A stretch of 64,000 nt of DNA, taken from Lacrimispora xylanisolvens (lineage in GTDB: Bacteria; Bacillota; Clostridia; Lachnospirales; Lachnospiraceae). Positions within the stretch are counted from its first letter, which is position 1. Every line of letters begins with the position of its first letter. Positions 32,444 through 40,885 of this stretch are shown here, piece by piece. A program made the translations under genes and the position numbers. Under the pieces are notes generated by a model. That model made no database searches. It saw only the letters and a program-made list of their open reading frames with translations, and had not been told where the DNA came from. The DNA is taken from assembly GCF_002934545.1 (NCBI RefSeq), contig NZ_PTJA01000002.1, positions 186,001 through 250,000 on the forward strand, given 5' to 3'.

Positions 32444-33871
32444 ATGATGAATCGTAGAAACGGGGGGCACTATCCGCCTGGTTTGCTGATCCTGGCAAGT
32501 CTTGTGATATCTGTGATTATCGGAATCTGCGTTTTAAACTTCTATTATTTTCATGAAGTGGAACAGAGTCTGTTTCAGCAGACGCACAGGGATTTAAAGC
32601 AGAAGAATGATAAAGCACTGAATTATATAGAATCCATGATACAGACCAAATTCGAATGGCTGGAATTGTTTGCATTTTACTGTGATCTGCCGGATGGATC
32701 AGGCAACGAACAGTGGTGGCAGCAGGTTCAGGATTACGAAAAAGAAGATTCCCGGTTTGGTGTTGCAGATACGTCAGGTACTCTTTATTATGGTAATCGT
32801 GAAACCCAGGACATTTCTACCCGTGACTATTATAAAAAAGCGTTAGACGGTGAAAAGAATATATCCGGATTATTGAAAGAAAGCTTTAAGGGCCAGGACA
32901 GTATCATTTTAACCGTCCCCATTATCAGAGACGGCGTTGTAAAGGGGACTGCGTGTCTGGAGTTGTCTTCCGATAAGCTGAAGCAGTATTTAAGCGATAC
33001 GGATTTAAGCCGTTACGGTGCCAATATGATATTTCAAAAAGATGGAGAGATTTTGATTTCCTGTACGGCATGTGAAAATCAGAACTCTCTCTTTGAGATG
33101 CTTAAAACAAGGAAATTCGGACCGGGTCAGACATTTACAGAAATGGAAGCCGGAATCAGCCAGGGGCTGTCCGGTTATATTACTTATTATGAAAATGATT
33201 ACCGGCGCCTTCTTTATTACCAGCCCATGGGAATCAATGACTGGTATATGGCTACCTTTGTGGAGACGGAAGGATATGAAAATACGTTTCATAAGATCAA
33301 ATCCCTTTCTGCAAAATTTATAGCAGGATCAACCTTCCTTTTGTTTTGCGGAGTGATACTGATCCTTTTAATTGTTCACACCAGAAAAAAAGAAGAAAAG
33401 AGACTGCAGAAGGATTATCTAACGGGAGTTTATACCAGAGAAACAGCAAGAAAACTGGTGGAGCATGGATTAAAAGCCGGCGGAAAAAACCGCTTTTATG
33501 CATGTATGTTCCTTGACATCGATGATTTTAAGAAAATAAACGATACCTTTGGTCACCATAAAGGGGATCTGGTTCTCGTCCAGGCGGGACAGATATTAAG
33601 TGCCTGTACCAGACAGGAGGATGTAATCGTCCGGTTCGGAGGAGATGAATTCTGTATCTGGCTATATGGAATGAGAGGAAGGAAACAGCCCGAAGCAATT
33701 GCCCAGCGTATTATTAATGCGTTTCATGTTTCAGGAAAGGTACATGCCAGTATTGGAATTACTTTGATTGGAGAGAATGAAACTGAATACGATGCCATCT
33801 TAAGAAGGGCAGATCAGGCATTATACGAGGCAAAGGGAAAAGGAAAAAACCAGTATGCCATTACCAATTAG
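32444..33871 (+). CDS. Membrane diguanylate cyclase with dCache-type sensor
   Basis: The ATG at 32444 (475 residues) or 32447 is the likely start. TM1 (LLILASLVISVIIGICVLNF) and TM2 (FIAGSTFLLFCGVILILLIV) flank an extracytoplasmic dCache-like sensor with the typical DISTRDYYKKALDGEKNISG. The GGDEF domain (about 315-475) is intact: FLDIDDFKKINDTFGHHKGD, VRFGGDEF, and the inhibitory-site RxxD (RQED) before it. It should make cyclic di-GMP in response to an outside signal. It has its own promoter and interrupts the usual asp23-nusB neighbourhood. Confidence 0.93.
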   Translation: MMNRRNGGHYPPGLLILASLVISVIIGICVLNFYYFHEVEQSLFQQTHRDLKQKNDKALNYIESMIQTKFEWLELFAFYCDLPDGSGNEQWWQQVQDYEKEDSRFGVADTSGTLYYGNRETQDISTRDYYKKALDGEKNISGLLKESFKGQDSIILTVPIIRDGVVKGTACLELSSDKLKQYLSDTDLSRYGANMIFQKDGEILISCTACENQNSLFEMLKTRKFGPGQTFTEMEAGISQGLSGYITYYENDYRRLLYYQPMGINDWYMATFVETEGYENTFHKIKSLSAKFIAGSTFLLFCGVILILLIVHTRKKEEKRLQKDYLTGVYTRETARKLVEHGLKAGGKNRFYACMFLDIDDFKKINDTFGHHKGDLVLVQAGQILSACTRQEDVIVRFGGDEFCIWLYGMRGRKQPEAIAQRIINAFHVSGKVHASIGITLIGENETEYDAILRRADQALYEAKGKGKNQYAITN

Positions 33872-33900
33872 CATTCCATACAGGCACGCAAAAGTTTCTA

Positions 33901-33929
33901 TTGTATAAAAAACCCTGTTAAGGTATAAT
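33901..33929 (+). promoter_or_regulatory. Promoter of the nusB-xseAB-ispA-dxs gene run
   Basis: TTGTAT (33901-33906), a 17-base spacer and a perfect TATAAT (33924-33929), 45 bases before nusB. Confidence 0.6.
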
Positions 33930-33974
33930 AATTCCAAACGTCCAGTTAAATCACCAATAGGAGGACCATGGTAA

Positions 33975-34418
33975 ATGACCAGAAGTAAAATGCGTGAACA
34001 CTGCTTTAAGATGCTTTTCTGCGCTGATTTTCACCCCGCAGAGGAGAAGCTTTGGCAGATTAATCAATATTTTGAGGAACCAAAAGAGGATGATCTCAAT
34101 ACGGAAGGTGTAGAAGAGATTGTTCATGATGTGGATATGAGTGAAGAGAATTCTGCTTTCTTAAAAGAAAAGACAGAAGCAATTATGAATAAAATTCCGG
34201 AACTGGATGAAAAAATTAATGAAGTGGCAGAAGGCTGGAAGACAAAACGTATGGGAAGAGCGGAATTGACCATTCTCCGCCTTGCTCTTTATGAAATCTT
34301 ATTCGATGATGAGGTGCCGGAAAAGGTAGCCATCAACGAAGCAGTAGAACTGGGTAAAAAATACGGCGGAAACGAAGCTCCGGCTTTCATTAACGGAGTT
34401 CTTGCAAAGCTGGTGTAA
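33975..34418 (+). CDS. nusB: Transcription antitermination factor NusB
   Basis: A 147-residue all-helical protein starting MTRSKMREHCFKMLFCADFH, with the C-terminal signature RAELTILRLALYEILFDDEVPEKVAINEAVELGKKYG and ending FINGVLAKL. It binds boxA RNA together with NusE (S10) in rRNA antitermination. The acidic central segment (residues about 35-60) is longer than in Escherichia coli but normal for clostridia. It lies two bases ahead of xseA. Confidence 0.96.
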   Translation: MTRSKMREHCFKMLFCADFHPAEEKLWQINQYFEEPKEDDLNTEGVEEIVHDVDMSEENSAFLKEKTEAIMNKIPELDEKINEVAEGWKTKRMGRAELTILRLALYEILFDDEVPEKVAINEAVELGKKYGGNEAPAFINGVLAKLV

Positions 34419-34420
34419 GT

Positions 34421-35707
34421 ATGGCAGGTGTCTATTCCGTAACCCAGATCAATGCTTATATTAAAAACATGTTTGCCCAGGATTTTGCTCTGAACCGGAT
34501 TTCCATCAAAGGGGAAGTGTCCAACTGCAAATATCATACTTCCGGTCATATCTATTTTACCTTAAAAGACAAAGCCTCTTCTATTTCGGCAGTGATGTTT
34601 GCCGGATCCAGAAAAGGTCTTTCCTTTCATCTGGAAGAAGGACAGCAGATCGTTGCAAAGGGAAGCGTCGAGGTTTATGAAAGAGACGGAAGATATCAGC
34701 TTTACGCCCAGGAAATTACGAAAGAGGGAATGGGAGATTTATTCGAACGTTTTTTAAAGCTTCGTAATGAACTGGAAGAGATGGGGATGTTTTCCCCTGA
34801 ATACAAGAAAGAAATCCCCAGATATGCAAGGCGTGTGGGTGTGGTAACTGCCCCCACAGGCGCTGCGATCCGGGATATTATGAATATATCCGCCAGGCGG
34901 AACCCCTTTGTGCAGCTCTATCTTTACCCCGCACTTGTGCAGGGAAGCGGTGCTGCAGAAAGTATTGTAAAAGGAATTGAGACCTTAGACCAGATGGGAC
35001 TTGATGTTCTCATTGTGGGAAGAGGGGGCGGCTCCATTGAAGACTTATGGGCTTTTAATGAAGAAGCGGTTGCCAGAGCAATCTTTCACTGCTCGGTACC
35101 GGTGATTTCTGCAGTCGGTCATGAAACCGATGTGACCATCGCAGATTATGTTGCGGACATGCGTGCCCCCACCCCATCGGCAGCTGCAGAGCTGGCAGTA
35201 TTTGATTATAAACAGTTTAAAGAACAGACAGAGACCATCCGGTATACATTAAAAACCATGATGGAGCGAAAGCTGGAGCGGTATCGTTTCTCTGTGAACC
35301 AATATGGATTAAAGTTAAAGTACTTTGATCCGAAGCGAAGCATTCGTGAGCAGCGCCAGCGTCTTCATGATCTGGAAGAGAAGCTGAAAAGCCTTCTTTT
35401 AAAGCAGATTGAGGCGGAGCGCAGGCAACTTGACGAATCCGCTGTTAAGATGAGTCAGCTTATTGAGAAGCAGACTTTAAGAGACAGGCACAGGCTGGAA
35501 CTTCTTGCCGGACGCCTTCATGCCTGTTCCCCGCTGGCTAAAATAGGCGGCGGCTACGGTTTTATCACTGATTCAGGGAATCACAGGATTGATTCTGTCA
35601 TGCAGGTAAAGACCGGAGATGCTCTTCGTCTTAAATTGCGGGATGGAACTATCCATGCTCTGGTATCAGGAGTGGAGCCACTAACAGTGTCAGAGGCAGA
35701 AAAATAA
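34421..35707 (+). CDS. xseA: Exodeoxyribonuclease VII large subunit
   Basis: A 428-residue protein. The N-terminal OB fold (YSVTQINAYIKNMFAQD, then GEVSNCKYHTSGHIYFTLKD) is followed by the nuclease core (VGVVTAPTGAAIRDIMNI, VLIVGRGGGSIEDLWAFNEE, AVGHETDVTIADYVADMRAP) and a coiled-coil region for the small subunits. It degrades single-stranded DNA from both ends. It is translated with nusB and xseB. Confidence 0.97.
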   Translation: MAGVYSVTQINAYIKNMFAQDFALNRISIKGEVSNCKYHTSGHIYFTLKDKASSISAVMFAGSRKGLSFHLEEGQQIVAKGSVEVYERDGRYQLYAQEITKEGMGDLFERFLKLRNELEEMGMFSPEYKKEIPRYARRVGVVTAPTGAAIRDIMNISARRNPFVQLYLYPALVQGSGAAESIVKGIETLDQMGLDVLIVGRGGGSIEDLWAFNEEAVARAIFHCSVPVISAVGHETDVTIADYVADMRAPTPSAAAELAVFDYKQFKEQTETIRYTLKTMMERKLERYRFSVNQYGLKLKYFDPKRSIREQRQRLHDLEEKLKSLLLKQIEAERRQLDESAVKMSQLIEKQTLRDRHRLELLAGRLHACSPLAKIGGGYGFITDSGNHRIDSVMQVKTGDALRLKLRDGTIHALVSGVEPLTVSEAEK

Positions 35708-35721
35708 GGAGAAACAGGCTT

Positions 35722-35934
35722 ATGGCAGTAAAAAAAGAAAGAACCATTGAAGAGACCTTAAAGGACTTGGAGGAGCTGATCAAAAAGCTGGAAAGCGGAG
35801 AGAGCTCCTTAGAGGAATCCTTTGAATATTACGAGACAGGTATGAAACTTGTTAAGTCCTGCAATGATAAAATAGATAAAGTGGAAAAAAAGATAATTGT
35901 ACTGGAGGAAAACGGTGAAGAACATGAACTTTGA
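35722..35934 (+). CDS. xseB: Exodeoxyribonuclease VII small subunit
   Basis: A 70-residue helical protein of standard length: TIEETLKDLEELIKKLESGE, SSLEESFEYYETGMKLVKSC, ending in a charged tail. It wraps around the XseA coiled coil. TAAGGAG lies 12 bases before the ATG. Its end overlaps the ispA start by 11 bases. Confidence 0.96.
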   Translation: MAVKKERTIEETLKDLEELIKKLESGESSLEESFEYYETGMKLVKSCNDKIDKVEKKIIVLEENGEEHEL

Positions 35935-36811
35935 GGATGAGTTGCTGAAACGGACCAAAGATGTGTGGGAGATTGTGGAAAGTTTCCTTCCGGCTGTAGA
36001 GGGACATCAGAGCACTGTTCTTGAGGCAATGGATTACAGTATGCGGGCAGGCGGAAAGCGGCTGCGTCCTATGCTGATGAGAGAGACATACCGCCTTTTT
36101 GGAGGTTTGGGAAAAGAGATAGAGCCATTTATGGCAGCCATAGAGATGATTCACACCTCTTCTCTGATTCACGATGATCTTCCCTGTATGGATAATGATA
36201 CCCTTCGCAGAGGACTTCCCACTGCCTGGGTGAAATTTGGATATGATATGGCGGTGCTGGCAGGTGACGGTCTTTTAATTTATTCCATGGAGACAGCAGC
36301 CAAGGCACTTAACTATTCGGACAGGCCGGACCGGGTCGCCAGGGCTATGGGTATTCTGGCGCAAAAGACAGGTATATTCGGGATGATAGGCGGCCAGACG
36401 GTAGATGTGGAACTGGCTGGAAAGCCGATTCCAGGCGACAAGCTTGACTTTATCTACCGGTTAAAGACCGGAGCTCTTTTAGAGGCTTCCATGATGATCG
36501 GTGCGCTCCTTGGCGGAGCCAGTGAAGACCAGTTAAAGGCAGTGGAAGAGATGGCATCAAAAATCGGACTTGCTTTTCAGATTCAGGATGATATTCTTGA
36601 TGTGACAAGCAATGCCGAAGTATTGGGAAAACCCGTATTCAGCGATGAAAAAAATAATAAAACCACCTATGTAACATTGGAGGGATTGGAACAGGCGAAG
36701 ATGGCTGTGGAGAGAATTTCCGCAGAAGCAGTTGCCTGCCTTCAAAAGCTGCCGGGAGAGAACCGCTTTCTGGAAGAACTGATCCGGATGCTGGTTAACC
36801 GGGAAAAATAA
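35924..36811 (+). CDS. ispA: Polyprenyl synthetase (geranyl/farnesyl diphosphate synthase)
   Basis: GGAGG supports the ATG at 35924 inside the end of xseB (295 residues). The first aspartate-rich motif is in SSLIHDDLPCMDNDTLRRG, the second in FQIQDDILD; the preceding AGGKRLRPML and GGQTVDVELAGKP also fit. It condenses isopentenyl with allylic diphosphates, and residues before the first aspartate motif fit a short-chain (C15) product. It works with dxs next door to supply isoprenoids. Confidence 0.94.
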   Translation: MNFEDELLKRTKDVWEIVESFLPAVEGHQSTVLEAMDYSMRAGGKRLRPMLMRETYRLFGGLGKEIEPFMAAIEMIHTSSLIHDDLPCMDNDTLRRGLPTAWVKFGYDMAVLAGDGLLIYSMETAAKALNYSDRPDRVARAMGILAQKTGIFGMIGGQTVDVELAGKPIPGDKLDFIYRLKTGALLEASMMIGALLGGASEDQLKAVEEMASKIGLAFQIQDDILDVTSNAEVLGKPVFSDEKNNKTTYVTLEGLEQAKMAVERISAEAVACLQKLPGENRFLEELIRMLVNREK

Positions 36812-36825
36812 AGGATTAAAAAATT

Positions 36826-38727
36826 ATGATACTGGAACTGATTAACGGACCTGATGATATAAAGAAATTCTCCAAACAGGAGCTGACCATATTAAGTCAG
36901 GAAATCCGTGATTTTTTAATAGAAAAGATAAGTACCACAGGCGGTCATCTGGCCTCCAATTTAGGAGTTGTGGAGCTGACCATGGCAATTTATCTTGCTT
37001 TTGATCTGCCAATGGATAAGATTGTCTGGGATGTAGGGCATCAGTCCTATACCCATAAGATCTTAAGCGGAAGAAGAATGGAATTTGATGAACTGCGCCA
37101 GTACGGCGGCATGAGCGGTTTTCCGAAGAGAAAGGAAAGCCCCTGTGATGCCTTTGATACCGGACACAGCTCTACTTCTATTTCTGCCGGGCTGGGACTT
37201 GCCCAGGCAAGAGATGTGCTGGGGGAAGGCCATTTTGTGGTTTCAGTTATCGGAGATGGTTCCCTGACTGGAGGCATGGCATATGAAGCACTGAATAATG
37301 CAGCCCAGATGAAGAAAAATTTTGTTATTATTCTCAATGACAATAATATGTCCATATCCGAAAATGTAGGCGGCATGTCCACCTATTTAAATAGTATTCG
37401 TACCGGGAATGGATATCTGGATTTAAAGAAACATGTTACTGACATGCTATCAAGAATTCCGGTTATTGGAGATACACTGATAGACAGAATCAGTCGTACA
37501 AAAAATGGGATAAAGCAGCTACTCATACCGGGAATGCTGTTTGAAAACATGGGAATTACCTATCTGGGACCGGTAGATGGTCATAATTTGAAAGCTTTAA
37601 CAAGAGCGCTGAGAGAGGCGAAAAAGCTGGATCATGCTGTGTTGGTTCATGTTATTACAAAAAAAGGGAAAGGATATGCACCTGCAGAAAACAATCCATC
37701 CAAGTTTCATGCAGTGGACCCTTTTGATATCCTTACTGGAAAGTCTAAAAAAGAAAAAAAAGTATTCAGCTATACAGATGTGTTTTCTAAAACAATCTGC
37801 CGTCTGGCAAAAGAGGATAAGAAGATTGTAGCGGTAACTGCTGCGATGCCGGATGGAACCGGATTGAAACGGTTCTCAAACCTGTATCCGGACCGCTTTT
37901 TTGATGTGGGGATTGCAGAAGAGCATGCAGTGACTTCGGCGGCAGGAATGGCAGCAGGCGGTTTGAAACCGGTAGTAGCTGTTTATTCCTCTTTTTTGCA
38001 GAGAGGGTTTGATCAGGTACTTCATGATGTGTGTATACAGAATCTTCCTGTTGTATTCGCAGTTGACCGGGCAGGACTGGTAGGCAGCGATGGAGAGACC
38101 CATCAGGGAATTTTTGATCTGTCCTTTTTAAGTGCCATACCCAATATGAGCATTTTTGCACCTAAAAATGACTGGGAGCTGGCGAATGGACTGGAGTTTG
38201 CATTTTCTCTTGACAGTCCCATTGCAGTACGCTATCCCAGAGGGGAAGCCTATCAGGGGCTGGAAGATTTTAAAGCCCCCATTGAATACGGAAAAGGCGA
38301 AATCATTTATGAAGAAACCGATATTGCCCTTCTGGCAGTAGGCAGTATGGTAAGCACAGGAGAGCATGTAAGGCAGAAATTAAAAGCGGAAGGCTGGAAC
38401 TGTACTCTTGCAAACGGTCGCTTTATTAAGCCTTTTGATAAAAAACTCATTGATCACCTGGCAAAAAATCACTGGCTGATTGTGACCATGGAAGAGAATG
38501 TGCTCCAGGGTGGGTATGGATGCCTGATCAATGGTTATATCCATGAACACTATCCAAAAGTAAAGGTACTAAACATTGCCCTGCCGGATGCATACGTGGA
38601 GCACGGCAACGTTTCTCTGCTTCGAAAAGGACTTGGGATTGACAGCGATTCCATAATCTGGCGCATGAAAAAGGAATACCTGGATATGGAGCGGCAGAAC
38701 AGAGAATGGAAGGATAAGATGAAGTAA
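36826..38727 (+). CDS. dxs: 1-deoxy-D-xylulose-5-phosphate synthase
   Basis: A 633-residue thiamine-diphosphate enzyme. Motifs in order: STTGGHLASNLGVVELTMAI, WDVGHQSYTHKILSGR, the ThDP motif GDGSLTGGMAYEALNNA, EENVLQGG and the transketolase C-terminus with VFAVDRAGLVGSDGETHQG. It condenses pyruvate with glyceraldehyde 3-phosphate, the first step of the MEP isoprenoid pathway. Its stop codon directly abuts the tlyA start. Confidence 0.97.
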   Translation: MILELINGPDDIKKFSKQELTILSQEIRDFLIEKISTTGGHLASNLGVVELTMAIYLAFDLPMDKIVWDVGHQSYTHKILSGRRMEFDELRQYGGMSGFPKRKESPCDAFDTGHSSTSISAGLGLAQARDVLGEGHFVVSVIGDGSLTGGMAYEALNNAAQMKKNFVIILNDNNMSISENVGGMSTYLNSIRTGNGYLDLKKHVTDMLSRIPVIGDTLIDRISRTKNGIKQLLIPGMLFENMGITYLGPVDGHNLKALTRALREAKKLDHAVLVHVITKKGKGYAPAENNPSKFHAVDPFDILTGKSKKEKKVFSYTDVFSKTICRLAKEDKKIVAVTAAMPDGTGLKRFSNLYPDRFFDVGIAEEHAVTSAAGMAAGGLKPVVAVYSSFLQRGFDQVLHDVCIQNLPVVFAVDRAGLVGSDGETHQGIFDLSFLSAIPNMSIFAPKNDWELANGLEFAFSLDSPIAVRYPRGEAYQGLEDFKAPIEYGKGEIIYEETDIALLAVGSMVSTGEHVRQKLKAEGWNCTLANGRFIKPFDKKLIDHLAKNHWLIVTMEENVLQGGYGCLINGYIHEHYPKVKVLNIALPDAYVEHGNVSLLRKGLGIDSDSIIWRMKKEYLDMERQNREWKDKMK

Positions 38728-39543
38728 ATGAAAGAACGGTTGGATGTGCTATTAGTAAAACAGGGACATGCAGAGTCCAGGGAAAAGGCGAAAGCCATCA
38801 TCATGTCCGGAATCGTATACGTGGACGGTGACAAAGAGGACAAAGCCGGTTCCACATTTGAAGAAACTGCACTCGTTGAAGTGAGAGGCAGCACTTTAAA
38901 ATATGTAAGCCGGGGCGGATTGAAGCTTGAAAAGGCCATGACCCATTTTGATGTTACGCTGGAGGGAAAGGTCTGCATGGATGTGGGCTCCTCTACCGGA
39001 GGTTTTACGGACTGCATGCTTCAAAACGGTGCGGTGAAAGTCTATGCAGTTGATGTGGGGCATGGGCAGCTTGCGTGGAAGCTTCGCAACGATGAACGGG
39101 TAGTCTGTATGGAAAAGACCAATATCCGTTATGTAACGCCAGAGGATATTAAGGACAGGATTGAGTTTTCATCCATTGATGTATCATTTATATCTCTTAC
39201 AAAAGTTCTTTTGCCGGTTAAAAACCTTTTGTCAGAAGACGGAGAGATTGTCTGTCTGATTAAGCCTCAGTTTGAAGCAGGCCGTGAAAAGGTTGGCAAA
39301 AAGGGAGTGGTAAGAGAAAAATCGGTTCATCTGGAAGTAATCCAGTCCGTGATCTCTTATGGAATCAGCATTGGATTTGAAATTCTTCATCTGGAGTTTT
39401 CTCCCATTAAGGGACCGGAAGGGAATATAGAATATCTGCTTCATCTTAAAAATCATCCCGCTGGGGAGAACTTTCCTGATTACAGCGTTAATCCGGAAAA
39501 AGTGGTGGAAGAGGCACACAAAGACTTAAGCGAAGGCAAATAA
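38728..39543 (+). CDS. tlyA: TlyA-family rRNA (cytidine-2'-O)-methyltransferase
   Basis: A 271-residue protein with an N-terminal S4 domain (ERLDVLLVKQGHAESREKAK) and an FtsJ-like methyltransferase domain (CMDVGSSTGGFTDCMLQNGA, then AVDVGHGQLAWKLR). It starts immediately after the dxs stop codon with no spacer, so it is probably translated by re-initiation. In mycobacteria the family methylates 16S and 23S rRNA; it is also annotated as haemolysin-like, without good support. Confidence 0.94.
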   Translation: MKERLDVLLVKQGHAESREKAKAIIMSGIVYVDGDKEDKAGSTFEETALVEVRGSTLKYVSRGGLKLEKAMTHFDVTLEGKVCMDVGSSTGGFTDCMLQNGAVKVYAVDVGHGQLAWKLRNDERVVCMEKTNIRYVTPEDIKDRIEFSSIDVSFISLTKVLLPVKNLLSEDGEIVCLIKPQFEAGREKVGKKGVVREKSVHLEVIQSVISYGISIGFEILHLEFSPIKGPEGNIEYLLHLKNHPAGENFPDYSVNPEKVVEEAHKDLSEGK

Positions 39544-39553
39544 GGAGTCTGAA

Positions 39554-40411
39554 ATGAAACATTTTTACGTAATCATGAATCCGGATAAAAAAGGAGCCCG
39601 TGAAACCGCGGAGCAGATCCGGGAATTTCTCACTGCCAGGGGAGCAGTCTGCCTGATCGGCAGAGGAGAAAAGGTAGATTGGCAGGCAGGTAAGCATTAC
39701 ACTGACTCAGCCATGGTGCCAAAGGAAACGGAATGCGTGATTACTCTGGGGGGAGACGGTACATTAATTCAGGCAGCCAGAGATTTATCCGGACGCAATT
39801 TACCCATTCTTGGGATTAACAGAGGGACTCTGGGGTATTTAACCCAGGTTTCCAGAACAGAAGACATTGAATCGGCGCTGTCAGCCCTGTTTAACGATGA
39901 CTATAAGCTGGAAGAGCGGATGATGCTGAGCGGAAGTGCATTCAGGGACGGAAAAGAGATTTACCGGGATATCGCCCTTAATGAAATCGTCATAACACGG
40001 GGCGAATACTTAAAGATGCTTCAGTTTAAAGTGTATGTAAACGGGGAATTCTTAACGGAGTACCGGGCGGACGGGCTGATAGCAGCGACGCCCACAGGCT
40101 CTACTGCCTATAATTTATCGGCAGGCGGGCCCATCATAGTCCCTGATTCCAAGATGCTGGTGCTAACACCCATCTGTTCCCATGCCCTCAATGCCAGAAG
40201 CATCGTGCTTTCTGCAGAAGACAAAATCAGGATTGAAATCGTGGGACAGGAAGGAATCAGCCAGGCAGCAGTATTTGACGGAGATTCGGCAGTCAGTCTT
40301 TTACCTGGGGACTGGATCGATATGGAGCGCGCCCAGATCAAGACCATATTAGTCAAATTAAAAAATTTATCATTTTTAGATAATCTTCGAAACAAGATGG
40401 CGGGTATATAA
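39554..40411 (+). CDS. nadK: NAD kinase
   Basis: A 285-residue ATP-NAD kinase. The signature GGDGT is in CVITLGGDGTLIQAARD, followed by ILGINRGTLGYLTQVS and the glycine-rich RADGLIAATPTGSTAYNLSAGGPI. It phosphorylates NAD to NADP in the cytoplasm. TAAGGAG precedes the ATG. Next to argR and recN as in many Bacillota. Confidence 0.97.
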   Translation: MKHFYVIMNPDKKGARETAEQIREFLTARGAVCLIGRGEKVDWQAGKHYTDSAMVPKETECVITLGGDGTLIQAARDLSGRNLPILGINRGTLGYLTQVSRTEDIESALSALFNDDYKLEERMMLSGSAFRDGKEIYRDIALNEIVITRGEYLKMLQFKVYVNGEFLTEYRADGLIAATPTGSTAYNLSAGGPIIVPDSKMLVLTPICSHALNARSIVLSAEDKIRIEIVGQEGISQAAVFDGDSAVSLLPGDWIDMERAQIKTILVKLKNLSFLDNLRNKMAGI

Positions 40412-40423
40412 GGAGGTGACACG

Positions 40424-40873
40424 ATGAAACTGGAAAGACATAGCAAAATAGTAGAACTGATTGGGAAGTATGAAATTGAAACCCAGGAAGAACTGGCGGA
40501 TTATTTAAATCAGGCTGGTTTTGCAGTAACACAGGCGACTGTATCCAGAGATATCAGGGAGTTAAAGCTGACAAAGGTGCAGTCAGAATCAGGGAAACAG
40601 CGTTATATGGTACTTCAGAATCAGGGATCATTCAGCGATAAATACATCCGTATTTTAAGAGATGGTTATTTATCCATGGATATGGCGCAGAATATACTGG
40701 TAATCAAGACTGTATCCGGAATGGCCATGGCAGTGGCAGCAGCGTTAGATGCCCTTCATTTCAGCGAAATGGTAGGCTGTATCGCAGGAGACGATACCAT
40801 CATGTGTGCCATCAGGACTGTAGATGACACCATACTCATGATGGATAAACTGAAAAAACTCATTACGGGATAA
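40424..40873 (+). CDS. argR: Arginine repressor
   Basis: A 149-residue repressor. The N-terminal winged helix is ERHSKIVELIGKYEIETQEE with recognition helix VTQATVSRDIRELKLTKV. The C-terminal oligomerisation and arginine-binding domain ends with CIAGDDTIMCAIRT. It controls arginine metabolism as a hexamer with arginine as co-repressor. AAGGAGG precedes the ATG. No arginine gene is in the window; its place beside recN is the normal one. Confidence 0.97.
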   Translation: MKLERHSKIVELIGKYEIETQEELADYLNQAGFAVTQATVSRDIRELKLTKVQSESGKQRYMVLQNQGSFSDKYIRILRDGYLSMDMAQNILVIKTVSGMAMAVAAALDALHFSEMVGCIAGDDTIMCAIRTVDDTILMMDKLKKLITG

Positions 40874-40885
40874 AGGAGGCAAGCC

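Noticed and set aside
38550-39017. 155-codon minus-strand frame across the dxs-tlyA junction
   Set aside because: It spans two conserved genes on the other strand and has Ser/Pro/Phe-rich shadow composition.
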